Below the pieces are notes generated by a model. That model saw nothing but the letters and a program-made list of their open reading frames with translations, was not told where the DNA came from and searched no databases. Positions 22,730-36,700 of a stretch of 64,000 bases of DNA are shown here, one piece after another. The DNA is from Kappaphycus alvarezii (Eukaryota; Rhodophyta; Florideophyceae; Gigartinales; Solieriaceae). A program made the translations under genes and the position numbers. Where the stretch lies: positions 806,001 through 870,000 of the forward strand of contig NADL03000758.1 of the NCBI GenBank assembly GCA_002205965.3. The letters are read 5' to 3'. The first letter of the stretch is position 1. Every line of letters starts with the position of its first letter.

Positions 22730-24207
22730 TATGTCGATTGGACCGATGGGCGGCTTTCGGAAATTGAAATTCTCGAACCTTCCCCTTTTCTTCTCGCGCT
22801 CTACTTCCCGTCGCCTACTCATATCTTCTAACATTCTGTGCTTTACTTTGCTCGTTTTACCCTATCCTTCTCCAAAGCCAGCGTTAGAGACAATGCGTCA
22901 TCCCGAATCAGCCCTATGCCGCACACGGTATCCACAAAACCGCATTTAACAGTAGTCTCTGGGAATCCAACCGGCTTAGAATCCATAACGCGGGTGTTCA
23001 TCTTACGAAAAATATCCGAGGAGAAACAAATCGCACTGTCATTAGCGCCGTAGCATATTCCAGTCCCCTCATCTTTAATTAGATCACGAGTCCATAAGCC
23101 AATCCGCATAAATCCATCTGTAATATTGGCTGGTGTAGATGCGGTAATGTACCATGCTTTAATGGCCTTTCACACATCCTAGCCTTGTAGCTCGGCTAAA
23201 TGACGCATGAGAGAGTTGTATCGTTCCATTATTTTCGAAATAGCTTGGTTTGCATAGTTCTTGCAGGGGACGAAGACTGATAAATCCAATGGCTTCAATC
23301 TGTCGCTGTTATGCGCTGGCAGAGCAAAAGCAATGATATTTCGTTCATTGAACATATTCAGTACCTTGTAAGGCATATGAGACCGTAGCGCGTCATAAAA
23401 TACAACCATCCACTGGTCCTCGCCAAACCGCATGCGAACGGTAGCAGCGAATTGGGAGGCCCAGGCCTCAGAAATTAATATGTAAATACTGGAAACTTAC
23501 TTGCGCCAAAACTCCTTCCATCCCGTTGGCATTGGCTTTGTCACCTTAGTCGCCGAGGAGTCGGTACTGAGGGGTGGCTCATGTACACCTTTGAAAATAG
23601 GACTTGGTAAAATATTTTCGCCGTTAGCGCAGATAAAAGCCAAGAGAGATATTCTATTCTTGTATTTGAACTTAGCTTTCGGTTTCGCAGCCCTTGTTAC
23701 TTTGAAAGCAACCAACCCTTTACTATTATCTCCGCACAAGTCTCGACCTGAAGTGAAGCCGGTTTCATCCAAATTGAAAACCTGCCACGGTTGAGATATT
23801 TTATACTTTTATACAGTAACTTAACTTGGGTAAAAAACTCAGCCACAATTTGAGACTTGAATGACATAACTCGAATATGGTCAAATGGTCGCGGGACTAA
23901 TCTTGAGATCTTATCATTATGGCGGTGACAGCCAATGTCTTTCGAATTTTGTTTTGTGGAGACGTGCTCTACTCTTACCATTTTTCTGAGTTATTTCGTC
24001 TCTGAAAACGCAAGTGAGTCGTCTTATATCATCCAATGCTAAGTGAGGCTTATTCATTAATATCAAATTTAATTTTTTAGTTCTCATGGTTAAGTTCTTG
24101 TCCAAGCTCATGACCATGCTTAACATGATCAAAATACAGCAATCAGAAACTGGATGGTCTTCCACTGTCTCGAGCTGGTTCCTGGTAATATATTTTTCAT
24201 CACTCAT
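22730..24207 (-). mobile_element. Pogo/Tigger-like DNA transposon (DDE_1 transposase), degraded
   Basis: On the minus strand the pieces follow transposase order. MDETGFTSGRDLCG holds the first catalytic Asp, then NRISLLAFICANGENILPSP follows. QWMVVFYDALRSHMPYKVLN holds the second Asp, and IIAFALPAHNSDRLKPLDLS the third acidic position. The closing TPANITDGFMRIGLW is a variant of TPENI-x-x-GFR-x-TG. This is the pogo branch of Tc1/mariner. The pieces lie in different frames, so the copy looks inactive. I found no convincing terminal inverted repeats. Confidence 0.7.
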
Positions 24208-27200
24208 GAAAAGGACAGAGAGGCCTTGTAAGCTATTTTGCGCATCTATCCATCGCGTGCCATGCCATCTCCTCGTCTTCTATGGGGTTGAAAGGTTGAG
24301 CAATGACATGAGAAAGGTGTTAAGGTAAGTCTGGAAGAACAAGCAACTGTAGAGGAATCAGAAATTCGTTTGTTGTCAAGATCGGGACCCCGAGTGCTTG
24401 TGTGGGACATCATCGGTATTCTGACACCCTTGAAATGCAAGGAATGAATTCTAATATATGTCACTGGTGGTCAAAATTGCGCTTATTCCGTAATGCTGAA
24501 ATATTTCTACTCAGAACAAAGTCCCTAACATGAGCAAGCGTTCTTTTCGTAGCTCTCCAAAGGCACTGATATGACAAAGAAGTAAAATGCCGTAAGAATA
24601 GGTACAGTCTAGGGATTAGAATGGGTCCAGAAGGGGGACATCCGGAAGACGGTATGAAACTTGCTGTGTTTTCATGTAAACTATGCAATGCACAGAAGAT
24701 GATATACGGATCGAGGATAGTACATGTGATCATCTGTTATCCTCCTGCAGTGAAGACTCTTTTTCTTCCTCGTCATCGACTTCCTTGTAAATCAAACTTA
24801 CCCAGTCCCTCGAAAATCATTCAATCATAGTTTCCTCCCCCTTTTCCTCACTACTGTTCTACATATGATGTTGTAGATGGTAGATTAACCATGGATAGTC
24901 TAACATTTACAACATCTGTATTAAGGATTCTAACATTATTACTGTTTATCCCGTTAATAGGGCTCTACTGAGCCCTAATAACGGAGCCTCTGGCCTTCCC
25001 ATCATATCAAACTTGCTGCTTTTATGTTCTTTGCCGGAATGAAGTGAGCTCGGGTGTTTTCCAGATAATAGCTACGCGCAAAATGATGTCTTCTCGCAAC
25101 TGCAAGTAATGGCTGCACAGCGGAGTGGTTTTGGTTTGCAATTGTTAAATTTCTGTTCTCTTGACTCACCAGGAAGTGAACGCTGCGCGTGAGATTCGGA
25201 CACCTATTGGTACTTGTCCATACTCTGCCCTGAAAATGATACGCGTAAACTCCTTTTAGAGATCTTCAATTTGATGATCACAATTATAATGTCGAAATCA
25301 TGGCATGTATCGAAACTGCCAACATGACCGAGTTCGACCAGATGTGTGAATTAAAAATAAAAGTGTAAGAGTACCATGTTCTTTTCATATCAGGTGATAT
25401 ATCTACCCCTCGGGTAAACGTATTGAAGGGCATCCATTTAGTCTTATCTAGACAGTAACTCCCCTAATCCCCTCCCCTCCAACACCCACTGTTTCACCTA
25501 GTGTAAAGAATTAAGTTCCTAAAAGGTCGGTTCGATAGGTTGAGGTAAAAAAGGAAAAAGGTGGCTTGCCTGTTTTGAGACTTTACTCAGACCGGGATCG
25601 GCCTAAATACGAAAAGGGAAGGATGGGTCGCCGGCGGACTGTAAGCAACTAAATTACGGCGAGAGAAACTTACATTGTAAGCCGAAAAGCCGAATTGAGA
25701 CGAATTAAGTGCGACCTGAAAAGGGCATTTCCTAGCAAGTCGTCACACCTAGGCAACAACAGTGACCACTCCCCTTTCTTCATGCTTCTTATAGTCTCTG
25801 TTGGTGAGGAACATATTAAGGCCCGGGGAAAAACGCAGGAGCTCCTGATATTAATTTGCGTGACAGCACTACTGATCAAGTGCGGCTATCCAATCTGGGT
25901 CAAAAACACAACTTAAGAGAAATGCCGAGACCGGTCTCGGCAAAAACCAAAGATATGGAAACGTGTGACGTCTGGCTGAACAATGCAGAGGAGAAATATT
26001 TGCGCCTTGATGACTCTAATATCCGTGAAGTTGTTAGGTAAGTTCTTGCTGCTGCAGGTCATGAATTGAATCCCAATCCTGCCCAAGATATCTTCCCCAG
26101 ACCTGTGGAAGAGTCTGTTACAGAAAATTGGTGTATGTACTTTCCATTCGTGAAGTAAGGAAAGGTGTGTGGAATTTTGAGAGGAACTTTAATCTCTGAT
26201 CTACTGCAGAGGGATGGCCTGGATATTTTAATACCGTCATTCAACAGAGCCTGGGTTGGCCTCGTAGCGAAGCATTCGTGAAAGGCGCCAGTCTGCGGGC
26301 TGCAACAGGGTAGCTGAGGATGTGGAGAAGATTATAGAAGTTCGCTGCATTGACACAGTGAAGAACTAGAATACCCACCCTGTAGCGTAGATATCATTTT
26401 ACCAGGACGTCATGAAGCTTCTTGTGGGTGTAAGAGAGGATGAAAAGTGTATCAGAAGTGCGCTGCGAAAAAAGATTAGGCCGTAAAGGATGCTTGAATC
26501 CAGTTTGCAGAGTCTAGATCTTCTTTACTTTCAAGCGTGATCGATCGTTTTGCAGTACTCCAACTGAAGCGTACTACCTATCAAGCCTGGATCGCGCACT
26601 GAATTAGACCGATCCCATTTTTGCGCAGGTATTCCTTGGCTGCAGGAAAGTTTGGTTGGGAGAGGGTGGAATGGCTTCGGTGATAGGTCACATAATTATT
26701 TTGAACATTTTTGTCAAGTTTAGTTGCTTGCATTGTACGCGCATGATGCCCATGAAGCATTTTGGCAATCAGTAGGTTAGAGAGACGTTCTCAGCCACAT
26801 TGCATTGGGCCCTGAATTTTAATCTGCAATTTCATTTTCTTACGCATGTAATGTTTAAAGCATTCCAAGACATTCTTCAGCTACTGTCCTGTTTCAGTCC
26901 TTTAAAAAGGTATAAATGAAAGTGTAATGGTATACCATAGCTGCAGCCATGAAACTGTCTTAAAAAGATTTTAGTCCATCGGCCGGACAGCCAAGACTAT
27001 ACCAGACGTTGAAGTACGCCCTAAAACCTTGAACATACCTCCACTGCACTGAGGTCAGATGTTTGACGCTAGTCGCCTTTTTTGTGCTGGGATTTCCTGA
27101 TGTCTACTTCGGAATTTGTAGATTTATCCGGATTTATTAGACTTCTGTCATTCTCAGAAAATGACTAAATAGGCTACGCATCATATCTAAGGCTCCTGGT

Positions 27201-27253
27201 ATCAATTTATCCAGAGTTAATTTGCGGATATTGAAGTCCACCAAATTCGCTTC
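24208..27253. other. AT-rich region without recognised genes
   Basis: Scattered short frames only; nothing is family-like. It is probably old transposon debris. Confidence 0.35.
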
Positions 27254-27502
27254 TTGTATGGGCTTCAGGACACTCGCAGAATTGAATGTTTGACTAAATT
27301 TTTTTGCGAGGCCTCGCCAAAATATCGCAATTGCCCCAAATATTCGAAGGGGCATAGGCTAACTTCTCATGAACGGGAAAAAATTGTAGTGATTATCGTT
27401 GCAGCGGTTGAACGCGGCGAAAAACCGATCGCTTACATCAATCAAATCAATTGCTCTTTGCTTTCGATTTCCCGCCTTTTGCTTCGAGATGCCTCCAGAT
27501 GA
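27254..27502 (+). mobile_element. Possible transposase helix-turn-helix fragment
   Basis: The frame encodes KGHRLTSHEREKIVVIIVAA and then INQINCSLLSISRLL. This resembles the N-terminal helix-turn-helix of Tc1/mariner-type transposases (LT-x-x-ER-x-x-I...). No catalytic part follows, so it is at best a short relic. Confidence 0.3.
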
Positions 27503-29740
27503 TGGCAAAAAATTGCACCTTATGAGTAATCAGAATCAACAATGAGTGAGAATTTTCAACAAGATTTGAGAGAAGCTCCTTGTTGTGTTGCTGGATACTA
27601 TTCGCTCTACTAGCTTTATCTGTTGTCCTGGAAGGTGCCATATTTTTACATGTCTTGTGAGATTATGTTTGCCTATTTGAGTTTAACACTGTCCGTAATG
27701 CCCTCCGATTTTCGCCAGAAACATAATTCGGTGGTGCAAACATATATAAGAACTCTTCAAACATATTAATCTTTGCATCCATTTTTCTTTCATTTAAAAA
27801 CGACTTCAAGGTACTGAACAATCTCCATGCACCGTATTTTACTATATCAGCTCGATTTGGCACCTGTTTCATTTCGTACCATGATTCCGAAGCTCCTGTA
27901 TCTCGAAATTCTAGAACTTACCTGATTATTTCTTTCTTGTTTAATGATTCTTCATGTCGGCACTGGGCAGCATCGATATATTCCATGGTGATAATTCAAT
28001 CTCAGCCATTTCGGATGTTCAATTCTATTCGATTCTACAGTGTCGATTACTCGCCTATCAGATATACTTTACTTCGTACTTTGAGACGCTGATATAATAC
28101 GAGAATTCATAGAAATTTGTTTTCCGGTGGTCGTTTTTTTGTTAACTCTTCCCTCACCGGAGGCATGCTTTCCGATTACGGAAGAAGATTCTAAATATGG
28201 GTTCTCTGTACATTTAATATGGCGTTTATAACTACTCGACGACAAGAACAGTGTATCTTAGGAATTCTCTCCCGCTAGTGGAACGTGACTGAACAGGCAA
28301 TGTTGCAAATGTGAGGGCCCGCAGGGCATCAGTTGCCCTTCGTTCTGGTATTCCTCTTTCCTCTGCCATGAATTTATCCATCACGTCGGGAATGACCACC
28401 AACACTAGATAGAAATATAACATCTGTAATCCGCCTAGCAGGTTGCTCCTCCCTTGAGCTTTTTTCAAAAGTCATTAAGTGGAGTACCCTTTGCATAAGA
28501 TTGGAGGTCGCCAATTCCTGTTGCTCGCAACTCTTCTAAGTACTTCTTAAGAACGGAAATATCGGTAGTAGGTGTGCCTCGTTTCTCACCAATATCGTCA
28601 ACCACCCTAGAAATACATTTTGAGACCTTCCTCTGACTTTCTGAGATAATGGCTCAGATCATACTCTCTCTCTATATTATACATAGGCTATATTGATCCA
28701 GGTGGGCACCAAGGTGACAAGTGCCTCTTCTCGATATTTGACTATTTATCAGCAAATCGACTAGTCACAGTTTTTGGAGGCTGGTGAGCCCCACTTTATC
28801 ACAGCGGGAACGTATGAATTCATAACCTTTTTAATCAGCAGACACACTCTGAAGTTCTGGTTTGCCAGTTCTTGAACCTATTTCTGCTAGTTTAGGTTCC
28901 GAAAACTCTTCATTTTCTCGAGATCGGAAAGAGGATGATACGAATACAGCTTTTAGGCCATGTTCGTCGCTGACGAGCTTTTCTGAGCTTTCTCGCTATT
29001 TTTTCATTCTCTCCGTCCTACCGTATCATTTTCAACTCTTCAGTACTTTTATTCATCTCGTCATATCAATTCAAGAGCGACATCACTTTCACTCGATCGC
29101 TTCGTCCTGAGTAAAATCTCGTGTTCAGGATAAGGAGCATTAACGCGCTCCGAAATGTAGATATGAACGAAAACTTCGAGAACTGCGGAGGCCACATCCT
29201 TCTTTTAGTTTGCCAGTGATTGTTTCTTGATTGCTTGCTTCGAAGTACGTCTCCTTTCGAGCTCCATTCTTAAAATAGAAATCAGATTGACTCATAGAAG
29301 ATTTTGATAGTACCGAAGATAATTCTACTGCAGGTTACGAAATGAGGAAGCATTCGAGCTTTTATGAACTTTTTCAAATAATATAATCCAAACTTCAATG
29401 CGGAAAGCAATATCCTTTATTTCAACAAACATTTAAGTGATTACAGATTATATCATTTGATCAAGTTTCTCGAAAAGCAGCTAGAAACTACAGTTCAAGA
29501 TAGCCAAAAAAAACTTAGCAGGTCTGCCAGATCTTCCCAGCTTCCGCGTCTTTTTCCAATCTAGTCGTACCTGTTCCCTCTTGAACGATCCATACAAAGT
29601 TGCCTTTTCGCAATTTCCTTTGCCCGGAGTGGGTTATTCTTGAGTAAATTGATTACCCAACTCCTAGTGCTCCGATACAAGTCCTTCCATGTAGGTTCCG
29701 CAATTTTCGGGCCTGAATAACCGCCGACAGCAACCTAAGG
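27503..29740. other. AT-rich region without recognised genes
   Basis: No gene or named repeat was seen. Short frames on both strands lack family resemblance. Confidence 0.35.
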
Positions 29741-30391
29741 TTTTAGAATGAGGAAAGCACGTGTAGTAGAATGGACTTGTAAGAACCACGCACCAGGTGG
29801 GAAATTTAGAAGCGGAGCTTCTTCGGGAGAACAGTCTAGCTGGGCTAGACAGCTACAGGAGTAGCGGGGCAGAGCGACCGTACGTCGCGCTTGAAAGGAC
29901 TAGGAGAACGCCCTAGGATCCTCCAAGTAAACCTGGAGTGTGGGATTGGTAGAAGGGAAAGGGAAAGGAGGAAGAAAAGAAAGAAAGGAGGAGGAGGGAG
30001 ACGGTTAGTAAGGGTACGCGATCCTACTCCAGGAAACGCCCGAAAGGATTACTGGGTCTGACTACTACGGTCACTGTGTCTACTACGGACACGAGTAGCG
30101 CCGCCTACTCCGGACGCACGCTAGTTGGCCTATCTGTAGTGATCCCGTGCAGCGCTAGGCTTGCCGGACACTCAACTAGGCAAAACCTAGACAAACTACA
30201 CCGGAGTTCTCCGGTTTCGGTGGTGCTGGTCAGGGCATCGGTCTGATGGTTCGTTTACTGGTAGGGCTCCTAATGCCAACTGACCTAAGTAGTATCGGTG
30301 CCACCTACTGTGGCACTGACAACTAATTAGTCCTAGAGTAACTACTAAAATAAAGGGATAATTAAGGGAATATATGTAATTGCCTTGGCCC
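29741..30391. other. GC-richer block abutting the Copia element, with polypurine run
   Basis: It differs in composition from the AT-rich DNA to the left. It contains a nearly pure polypurine stretch at about 29954-30002 and several short repeats of the CTACTACGG / GTGCCAC type. It could be part of another LTR, but no matching partner or coding part was found. Confidence 0.3.
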
Positions 30392-30816
30392 TGCACCAGA
30401 GAGGGAGCGAGGGAGCCAGGCAGGAGTAGGAAGAGAGCGGGAGAGCAGGAGAGAGAGGAAGAGAAGGGTCGAAAGAGTGAGGGACCGAGAAGGAGAGATG
30501 AGAGGAGAAGGTGGTGAGGAACTTTACTCAGGTAGAAGATGGAGAGAGACCGGGGCTTATAAGACTTCAAGGCGAGTCGACTGATGCTTTCTGTTGATCG
30601 AAGGAAGTTTCCAGAAGACATGTAGACGACGGTGAGTGTCTAACCCTAAACTTGCTTGAGCTGATCTAAAGTAGATCAGCTCAAGCTTACAGCACTGTAC
30701 AGTGCATAAACATAACGGTCAAGTTCTAGGTTGAACGGTAAAGTACAGTAATAACTGTAAGCCTCTTTGCGAGTTGTCAGCTGTCAGAAAGGAAAAGAAG
30801 TGAAATTACACTAACA
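30392..30816 (-). repeat. 3' LTR of the Copia fossil
   Basis: About 425 bp, read on the minus strand from TGTTAGTG to TGCA. It holds a TATAAG box, a perfect 14-bp-arm hairpin (30654-30686) and the palindromes GCACTGTACAGTGC and near-TTACTGTACAGTAA. It is closely similar to 36269-36700. Confidence 0.78.
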
Positions 30817-33800
30817 AGCCCCCTCAAACTAGAACTGACCTCAGCAGCGCCCCTCGATCTGAAAACAATAAAAACTAACTTGAAATACCAGGAGGAAAAA
30901 TGCCCAACTCACTTCGAAACTTCACAAACTTGACTCACAGCAAAGGTTTCGTTAGAAGGTCAGAGACTTGGTCTTCGGTTCGACAGTAACAGAGATCTGT
31001 TTGGACGACACAGCTTCACGAACGAAATGATACCGAATATCAATGTGCTTGTTCCGTTCATTGATTGATTCGTTCTGGACGAGCTAATTGCGCCTGAGTT
31101 GTCAACTGATATCCTAATAGGAGTAGGGCATTTCTCATTCATCAAACTGCAGAGAAGGTTTGACAACAAATAGCTTCTTTAGAGGCAGTGCACAGAGATA
31201 TGTACTCTGCTTCGCAGGACGACAGCGCGACACATCCTTGCTTCTTGGAGCGCCATGAGATAGGTCCACCAGACATCATGAACACGAAGCTTTCGGTAGA
31301 CTTGCGAGTAGAGTGGCAGCCAGCCCAGTCAGAGTCACTGAATCAGTGATTGTGAGATGAAGACGACCGTAACGAATTCAAGAGTTTTAAATCCGTTCAA
31401 GTAGCGATACACACGTTTGACAGCCCTCCATGAGTGACCATCGGCTTTTCTCAAAACTCGACAGTTTGCCACAGCGAATCCAATGTCTGGACGAGTGCAG
31501 ATCATCAAGTACATGAGTGCCTATTGCAGAGCGATATTGGTACTGATGAAGGAAGTTCTTGATCATTAGTTCGTCCTTGTTGGAATTGATTGGACCATTG
31601 GAGTATCGACAGGTTTAAGTGCCCCATTTGGAACCTTTCCAAGATCTGTCTGTGTATATCGATTGCAAAGGATGCAGCGTTCTCTCAGAGCGGTTTCGCT
31701 GCACTTTAATACCAAGGAATCCCTGGACTGGACCTAAGTCTTTCATCTTGAATCTCTTCTTCGGTTCTGCCTTGTATTGCTGAGCATATGTCGACTGCTG
31801 CCTGAAATGAGGAGATACTTAACATAATTATCATGCAGAACATTGTATCCTTCCGATAACATAAAGACATGGCTCGTGCAAGTTGCTGACAAAGTTGAGT
31901 TGCAAAAGTCGGAAATTCATCTATTTTTGCATACCATTGGCGAGGAGCCTGCTTCAATCCATACAGGGCCTTCAGAAGTCGACAGACGAGATTGGCTTGT
32001 TTGGATCTCGGAAACCAGCTGGAGTCTCCATGAATATTTCTTCGTCCAAGTCACCGTTTCAAAACGCGTTACTACATCCATCTGATCGCATTCCATATCT
32101 AACAGATTTGTCAAGCAGAGGAACATTGTACAACAGCAATAGAAACGAAAGGAGCATACGTGTCTTGTACTCTAGTCGGAAACTTTTCTGAATCTTTAGC
32201 GACGATACGAACCTTAGGACGACGTCGGGTTGATACGAAAAACGTAGCGACATGGAATCACGTGCATTCCTGGTTTCTGGAACTAGATCGAAGGTTCTAT
32301 TCTCATGGATAGAGTCTTCTTCCTTTTTGATCCTGGACATCCAAAAATCAATGTTTTCTGCAGAAGTAGCTTCTTCGTATTTGCAGGAACACCTGTGAGA
32401 GCAGCAGTTTCTGCGACAAGTGACACATTTGAGGAAGAACTAGAAAGACACCAGCGGTAAGCTTCTTTGAGACCGAGAGGAACGACAAAGAGCTACTGAA
32501 TGGCTTATTCAGATGGAAGGGGATTTTCTTCACCGGCAGTGGACTCTTCGGAATCTTGTTCTTCGCCAGCGGAACTCCATACTTCGAAAAAATCTTCAGA
32601 AGAAGTTTCATCTTCATTGGAGGAAAAGTTTTGACCATAACTCCACTCGGTAGCTCACAGGTGACTTGAGGCTGTGTACAAGTTGCAGTTTCATTGAAAA
32701 TTAACTTCTACATATTACTATTCTTTCTGAGCCAATATCCCACAGCTTATATCCCTTGCTATGAGAAGAGTACCCCATCATAAGGGCTTCACGAGATCTG
32801 AAATCGAAGTTCTTTAGTTTGTTCTTTGGCACTATATACCAGCACTGTGCAACAAATACCCGCATGTGAGATATGTCAGGGGCAATGCCGTTCCAGCAGT
32901 GTTAAGGAGTGGTGCTCTCTTCCAAAAAGCTTGAAGTAACGCGATTCATAACATAGACAGCCGTAGAAAGTGCTTCAGCCCAGAAATGCTTTGGAAGACC
33001 CTTGTGGTGTAACATTGAAGGGACCAGATTGAGAAGGTTCGATTCATCCGTTCCGCAGTCCAGTTTTGCAGGGAAGTCTGAGCCACGGTGAGCTGATGTT
33101 GTATGCCGTTCTCCTTTAGGAAGTTCTTGAGATCGGTTGAGAGGTACTCTCGCCATTTTCGACCGTAAAGCCTTAATGAGAAACTTATTCTTCATCCAAT
33201 GGAGTTTTCATTTCAGGAAACTCATGGAATTGGAGATATTTCAGAGACTGGCTAGTGTGTTTCTCCGCAAATGCTTTGTAGTTTTCAAAGCAATCTATCA
33301 CCTTTGACTTGTGGCTCATAGGATACACAACCGTCCACTTGGAGTAGTCGTCGATGAATGATACAAAATACCTAGCCCCTCCCAGAGGGAGTTTCAACCG
33401 GTCCTAAGACATCAGAATGAACCAGTTCTAGGGTTTTGCCGAATGGCTTTGTCTTTTCTTCGGATTGGGGCACGACGAGATTTACCAAGTATGCAGCTGA
33501 CGCAAAATCATCTTCCTCGTTTCCTTGTGAAAGTTTTACACCTTTCATGACACCGCTTCTGATCTTCGATTTGATTCCGGAGCATATACGTGCGCCAATC
33601 TCTGATGCCAGATTGAAATTGGGCATATCAAAAGACTAGATCCCGTCGGCGGCTTTAGTGCAGGCTTGGTGACATCCAAGGAGTATAGACCATTAGTGAG
33701 CGTACCCGTCGCCACAAGAGTAGAGTCCGAATGACGAACAAGGGTGACTGTATCGTTATTAAAGCGCGTCTCAATTCCAAGATTTGCCATGACAGATACG

Positions 33801-36268
33801 GAGAGCAGTTGGTAGCGAAGGTCTGGAACGTGTAATACGTTTTTATTACACACTTGAAGTTTCTCCCTTCCGTTGTAACGTGAGAGCAACGTCACCGGAG
33901 CCAATAATCATAGCCGTAGAATCTGCCCCAAGGAGAGTTGAAGGGAGCGAAAGTGATAACTTGTGAAAGATGAGCGGTTCGTAAGTGACATGCAGGTACA
34001 TCCTGAGTCGATGATCCATTGCATAGATGAGAGAGAGGGCCTCCGTAGATTGAAGTGCTACTTGTTGTGCAGGGGAAGTCGACGCAAAGAGACAAACGAC
34101 ATCTGGGTGTTCGGTAGTTTCAGCAACCTCCGTGGCATTGAGGGATTTCCCTCCACTTCCTCTAGCCTTATCAAGATGAGCTCTAGCTTGACCTTTGGGA
34201 GCGAGATGAGGGAACTTCTTGTAGCATCGGTTGCTATCCGATGCCTGCCGCAGTGTATGCACATTTCTGCGGAAGTTCCTGTTCGAGGCTTGGAAGACTG
34301 GGTCCCAGGAGTGCAGCCGTCTCAGCGACTTTGAGTGCGTCTTGATCTCGCTGAGCATGGCGGTCTTCTTGGAGACATCTACTCTGTACAAATTCGAACG
34401 AAAGCTTGCCATCTTCGATATTGGAAGCATCAAGGGCTGATGAGGCTGTCAAAGCGATCGGGCAAGCCATTGAGGAAGGCCATGGCCATTTCGCTGTCCT
34501 CGACAATACACAGACATGGATTTTAGAGTGGCCGCAAGTTGGCGAATACGGGCAGCAAATAGTAGAACTTTCTCATTTGGGTGCATCTGTGCGGTATAGA
34601 AGCGACGTCTTGCGGCGAGCTTGTTTAGCAGAGTATGCTTTTCGAAAATATCACAAATGAGTTTCCACATTTTTTGGCCGTGGTGGCATGTTGAACCTGC
34701 TCAAGGTGAGCATCTGAAAGTGTGAGTCCAATGATGGCTCTTGCCTTGGCATCTGCCTTTTGCCATGCGGAGTGAGTTGACGAAGATGCTTCCGGTGGAT
34801 CAAGTGTAAGATGATTGTCAACCTCCCTGAGAGATAGGATGAGTTGAATTCGAGCTTTCCAAATGTGAAAGTTATCATCACGGAGCTTCTCGAGATTATC
34901 AATACGAGGTCCGGCAGAGGAGTCCATGATGAGTATAATGGGACCAAGTGAATCAAAATTTAATTTTTGTGTTTGTGGTCAATGTGTTTGTTGCGGTCGT
35001 GTCTAGTTTGGAAGACGCGTTACAGTGGGCACAAAGTAATAGCCGACTTCCGCTCAGATCTGTTGCGGCACTTCTACCACCTCTGTGCTGAGCAAGTTGC
35101 TTCGGACCCGATACTTTGAGCTGACAGAGATCACAGGTGAGGAAAGAAGACTTGGGTTCCGAAACAGAAGGGTATTATAGGTGCCACAGGAGGTGGAGGA
35201 GAAGGTACAGTGGACGAAAGAAGTGGAGCCGGAGAGAGAGGTTCGACAGTAAGCGGAGTCGGATTCTTAACGCTGGAGGGTCAACAGGAAGAGGCGGCAC
35301 CGCAGGCGATAAAGGAGACTGGGTGAGAGTGACTGGAGCAGGAGCTGGAGGTGTCGGAGGTGCTGGAGTAGGAGAGATCAAGTTAATAACTTGAACTGGG
35401 GCAGCTACGTTTGTAACTGGTTTCTTCTGACCCTTTGTTTCGACCACGGCTTGCGAGACGGTAGAGGCTTTGAGCGGAGCTTGACTGGATTATTGGAGTT
35501 GTTCCCGATTGGGCCTTTTCTTTGTACCCAATGCCAAGATTTTGAAGAAAATCCTTCTTCTTGGAAGATATCTTCTTGTGAGAGTGAGAAGGGAGTGAAA
35601 CGACGTCCGGAGTGGTTGCAGTGGAGGTTATATCACCGCCTTCACCGTCAGACTCAATAGCGGAGTCGTCGATGAAACGGCACTTCGGGCGAAGCTGCGG
35701 TTTCTCGGATCGAGGCGGGGTTGAAGGTCTAATGAGTCGTCGTCGGAAGTGAAATTGATACGGCGGACGACAGGTCGTCTGGAGAGATCTTGATCTCGAA
35801 GGAAGACGGAGCGGCAGATGACCACTGGAGGCAGGACGTTGCGAGGTTAGGCGAAGGCTGAGGAAGAAGCGTGAAAGATATAAGGAAGCAAGAGGTTTCG
35901 AGGAGATTTGGACTTACTGTTGAAACTAGACACGGGCTGTGAGACAAACCGAGGTATGTGACACAGAGACGAGGCGAGTAGCAACGAGGATCGGGCCGCA
36001 AAATGGACTTTGTTCTGTGTGCGGGGATGAAGAACACGACGGGCCGCAAAACCAACCAAGGTAGTAGTGCAGAGACGACGGGCGTTAGAAGGCCACAAGA
36101 CAGAAGGTCAGTAGATAGTGCAGAGACGACAAAGAAGTCAGATCAAACCTTAGGTGCTTTTTTTCTTCCTCCCTACACGGAGTGTAGGGTAGCCTCGAGG
36201 TGGTTCGCGTCGAAAGGGAGCGCGAAGGATAAGTCGTGTGCAGCGCTAGCGGCTGGGCCATAACCTGA

Positions 36269-36700
36269 TGGACAGAACGAGAGGAGGGAGCGAGGGAGCC
36301 AGACAGGAGTGAGGAGAGAGCGGGAGAGCAGGAGAGAGAGGAAGAGAGGGTCGAAAGAGTGAGGGACCGAGAAGGAGAGATGAGAGAGGAGAAGGTGGTG
36401 AGGAACTTTACTCAGGTAGAAGATGGAGAGAGACCGGGGCTTATAAGACTTCAAGGCGAGTCGACTGATGCTTTCTGTTGATCGAAGGAAGTTTCCAGAA
36501 GACATGTAGACGACGATGACGTTCTAACCCTAAACTTGCTTGAGCTGATCTAAACTAGATCAGCTCAAGCTTACAGCACTGTACAGTGCATAACATAACA
36601 GTCAAGTTCGAGGTTGAACGTTACTGTACAGTAATAACTGTAATCATCTTTGCAGTTGTCAGCTGTCAGAGAAAGGAAAAGAAGTGAAATAACACTAACA
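36269..36700 (-). repeat. 5' LTR of the Copia fossil
   Basis: About 432 bp with the same landmarks: TGTTAGTG start, TATAAG box, hairpin at 36538-36570 and GCACTGTACAGTGC. The inner edge ...CTGTCCA is followed by TCAGGTTATGGCCCAGC, a plausible primer-binding region. Confidence 0.78.

Larger units (their letters stand above)
30392..36700 (-). mobile_element. Copia (Ty1/Copia) LTR retrotransposon with two LTRs, fossil
   Basis: Two similar LTRs in direct orientation (about 30392-30816 and 36269-36700) flank gag-pol parts read on the minus strand. The order is Copia-type: gag near 34930-34000, protease/integrase near 33900-32900, reverse transcriptase and RNase H near 32640-30960. A polypurine tract-like TTTGAGGGGGC adjoins the left LTR. 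The coding region is broken many times, and the LTRs differ by scattered small changes, so the copy is old but not ancient. No identical target duplication is evident at the two ends. Between the right LTR and gag lies an unusually long leader of about 1.3 kb. Confidence 0.82.
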
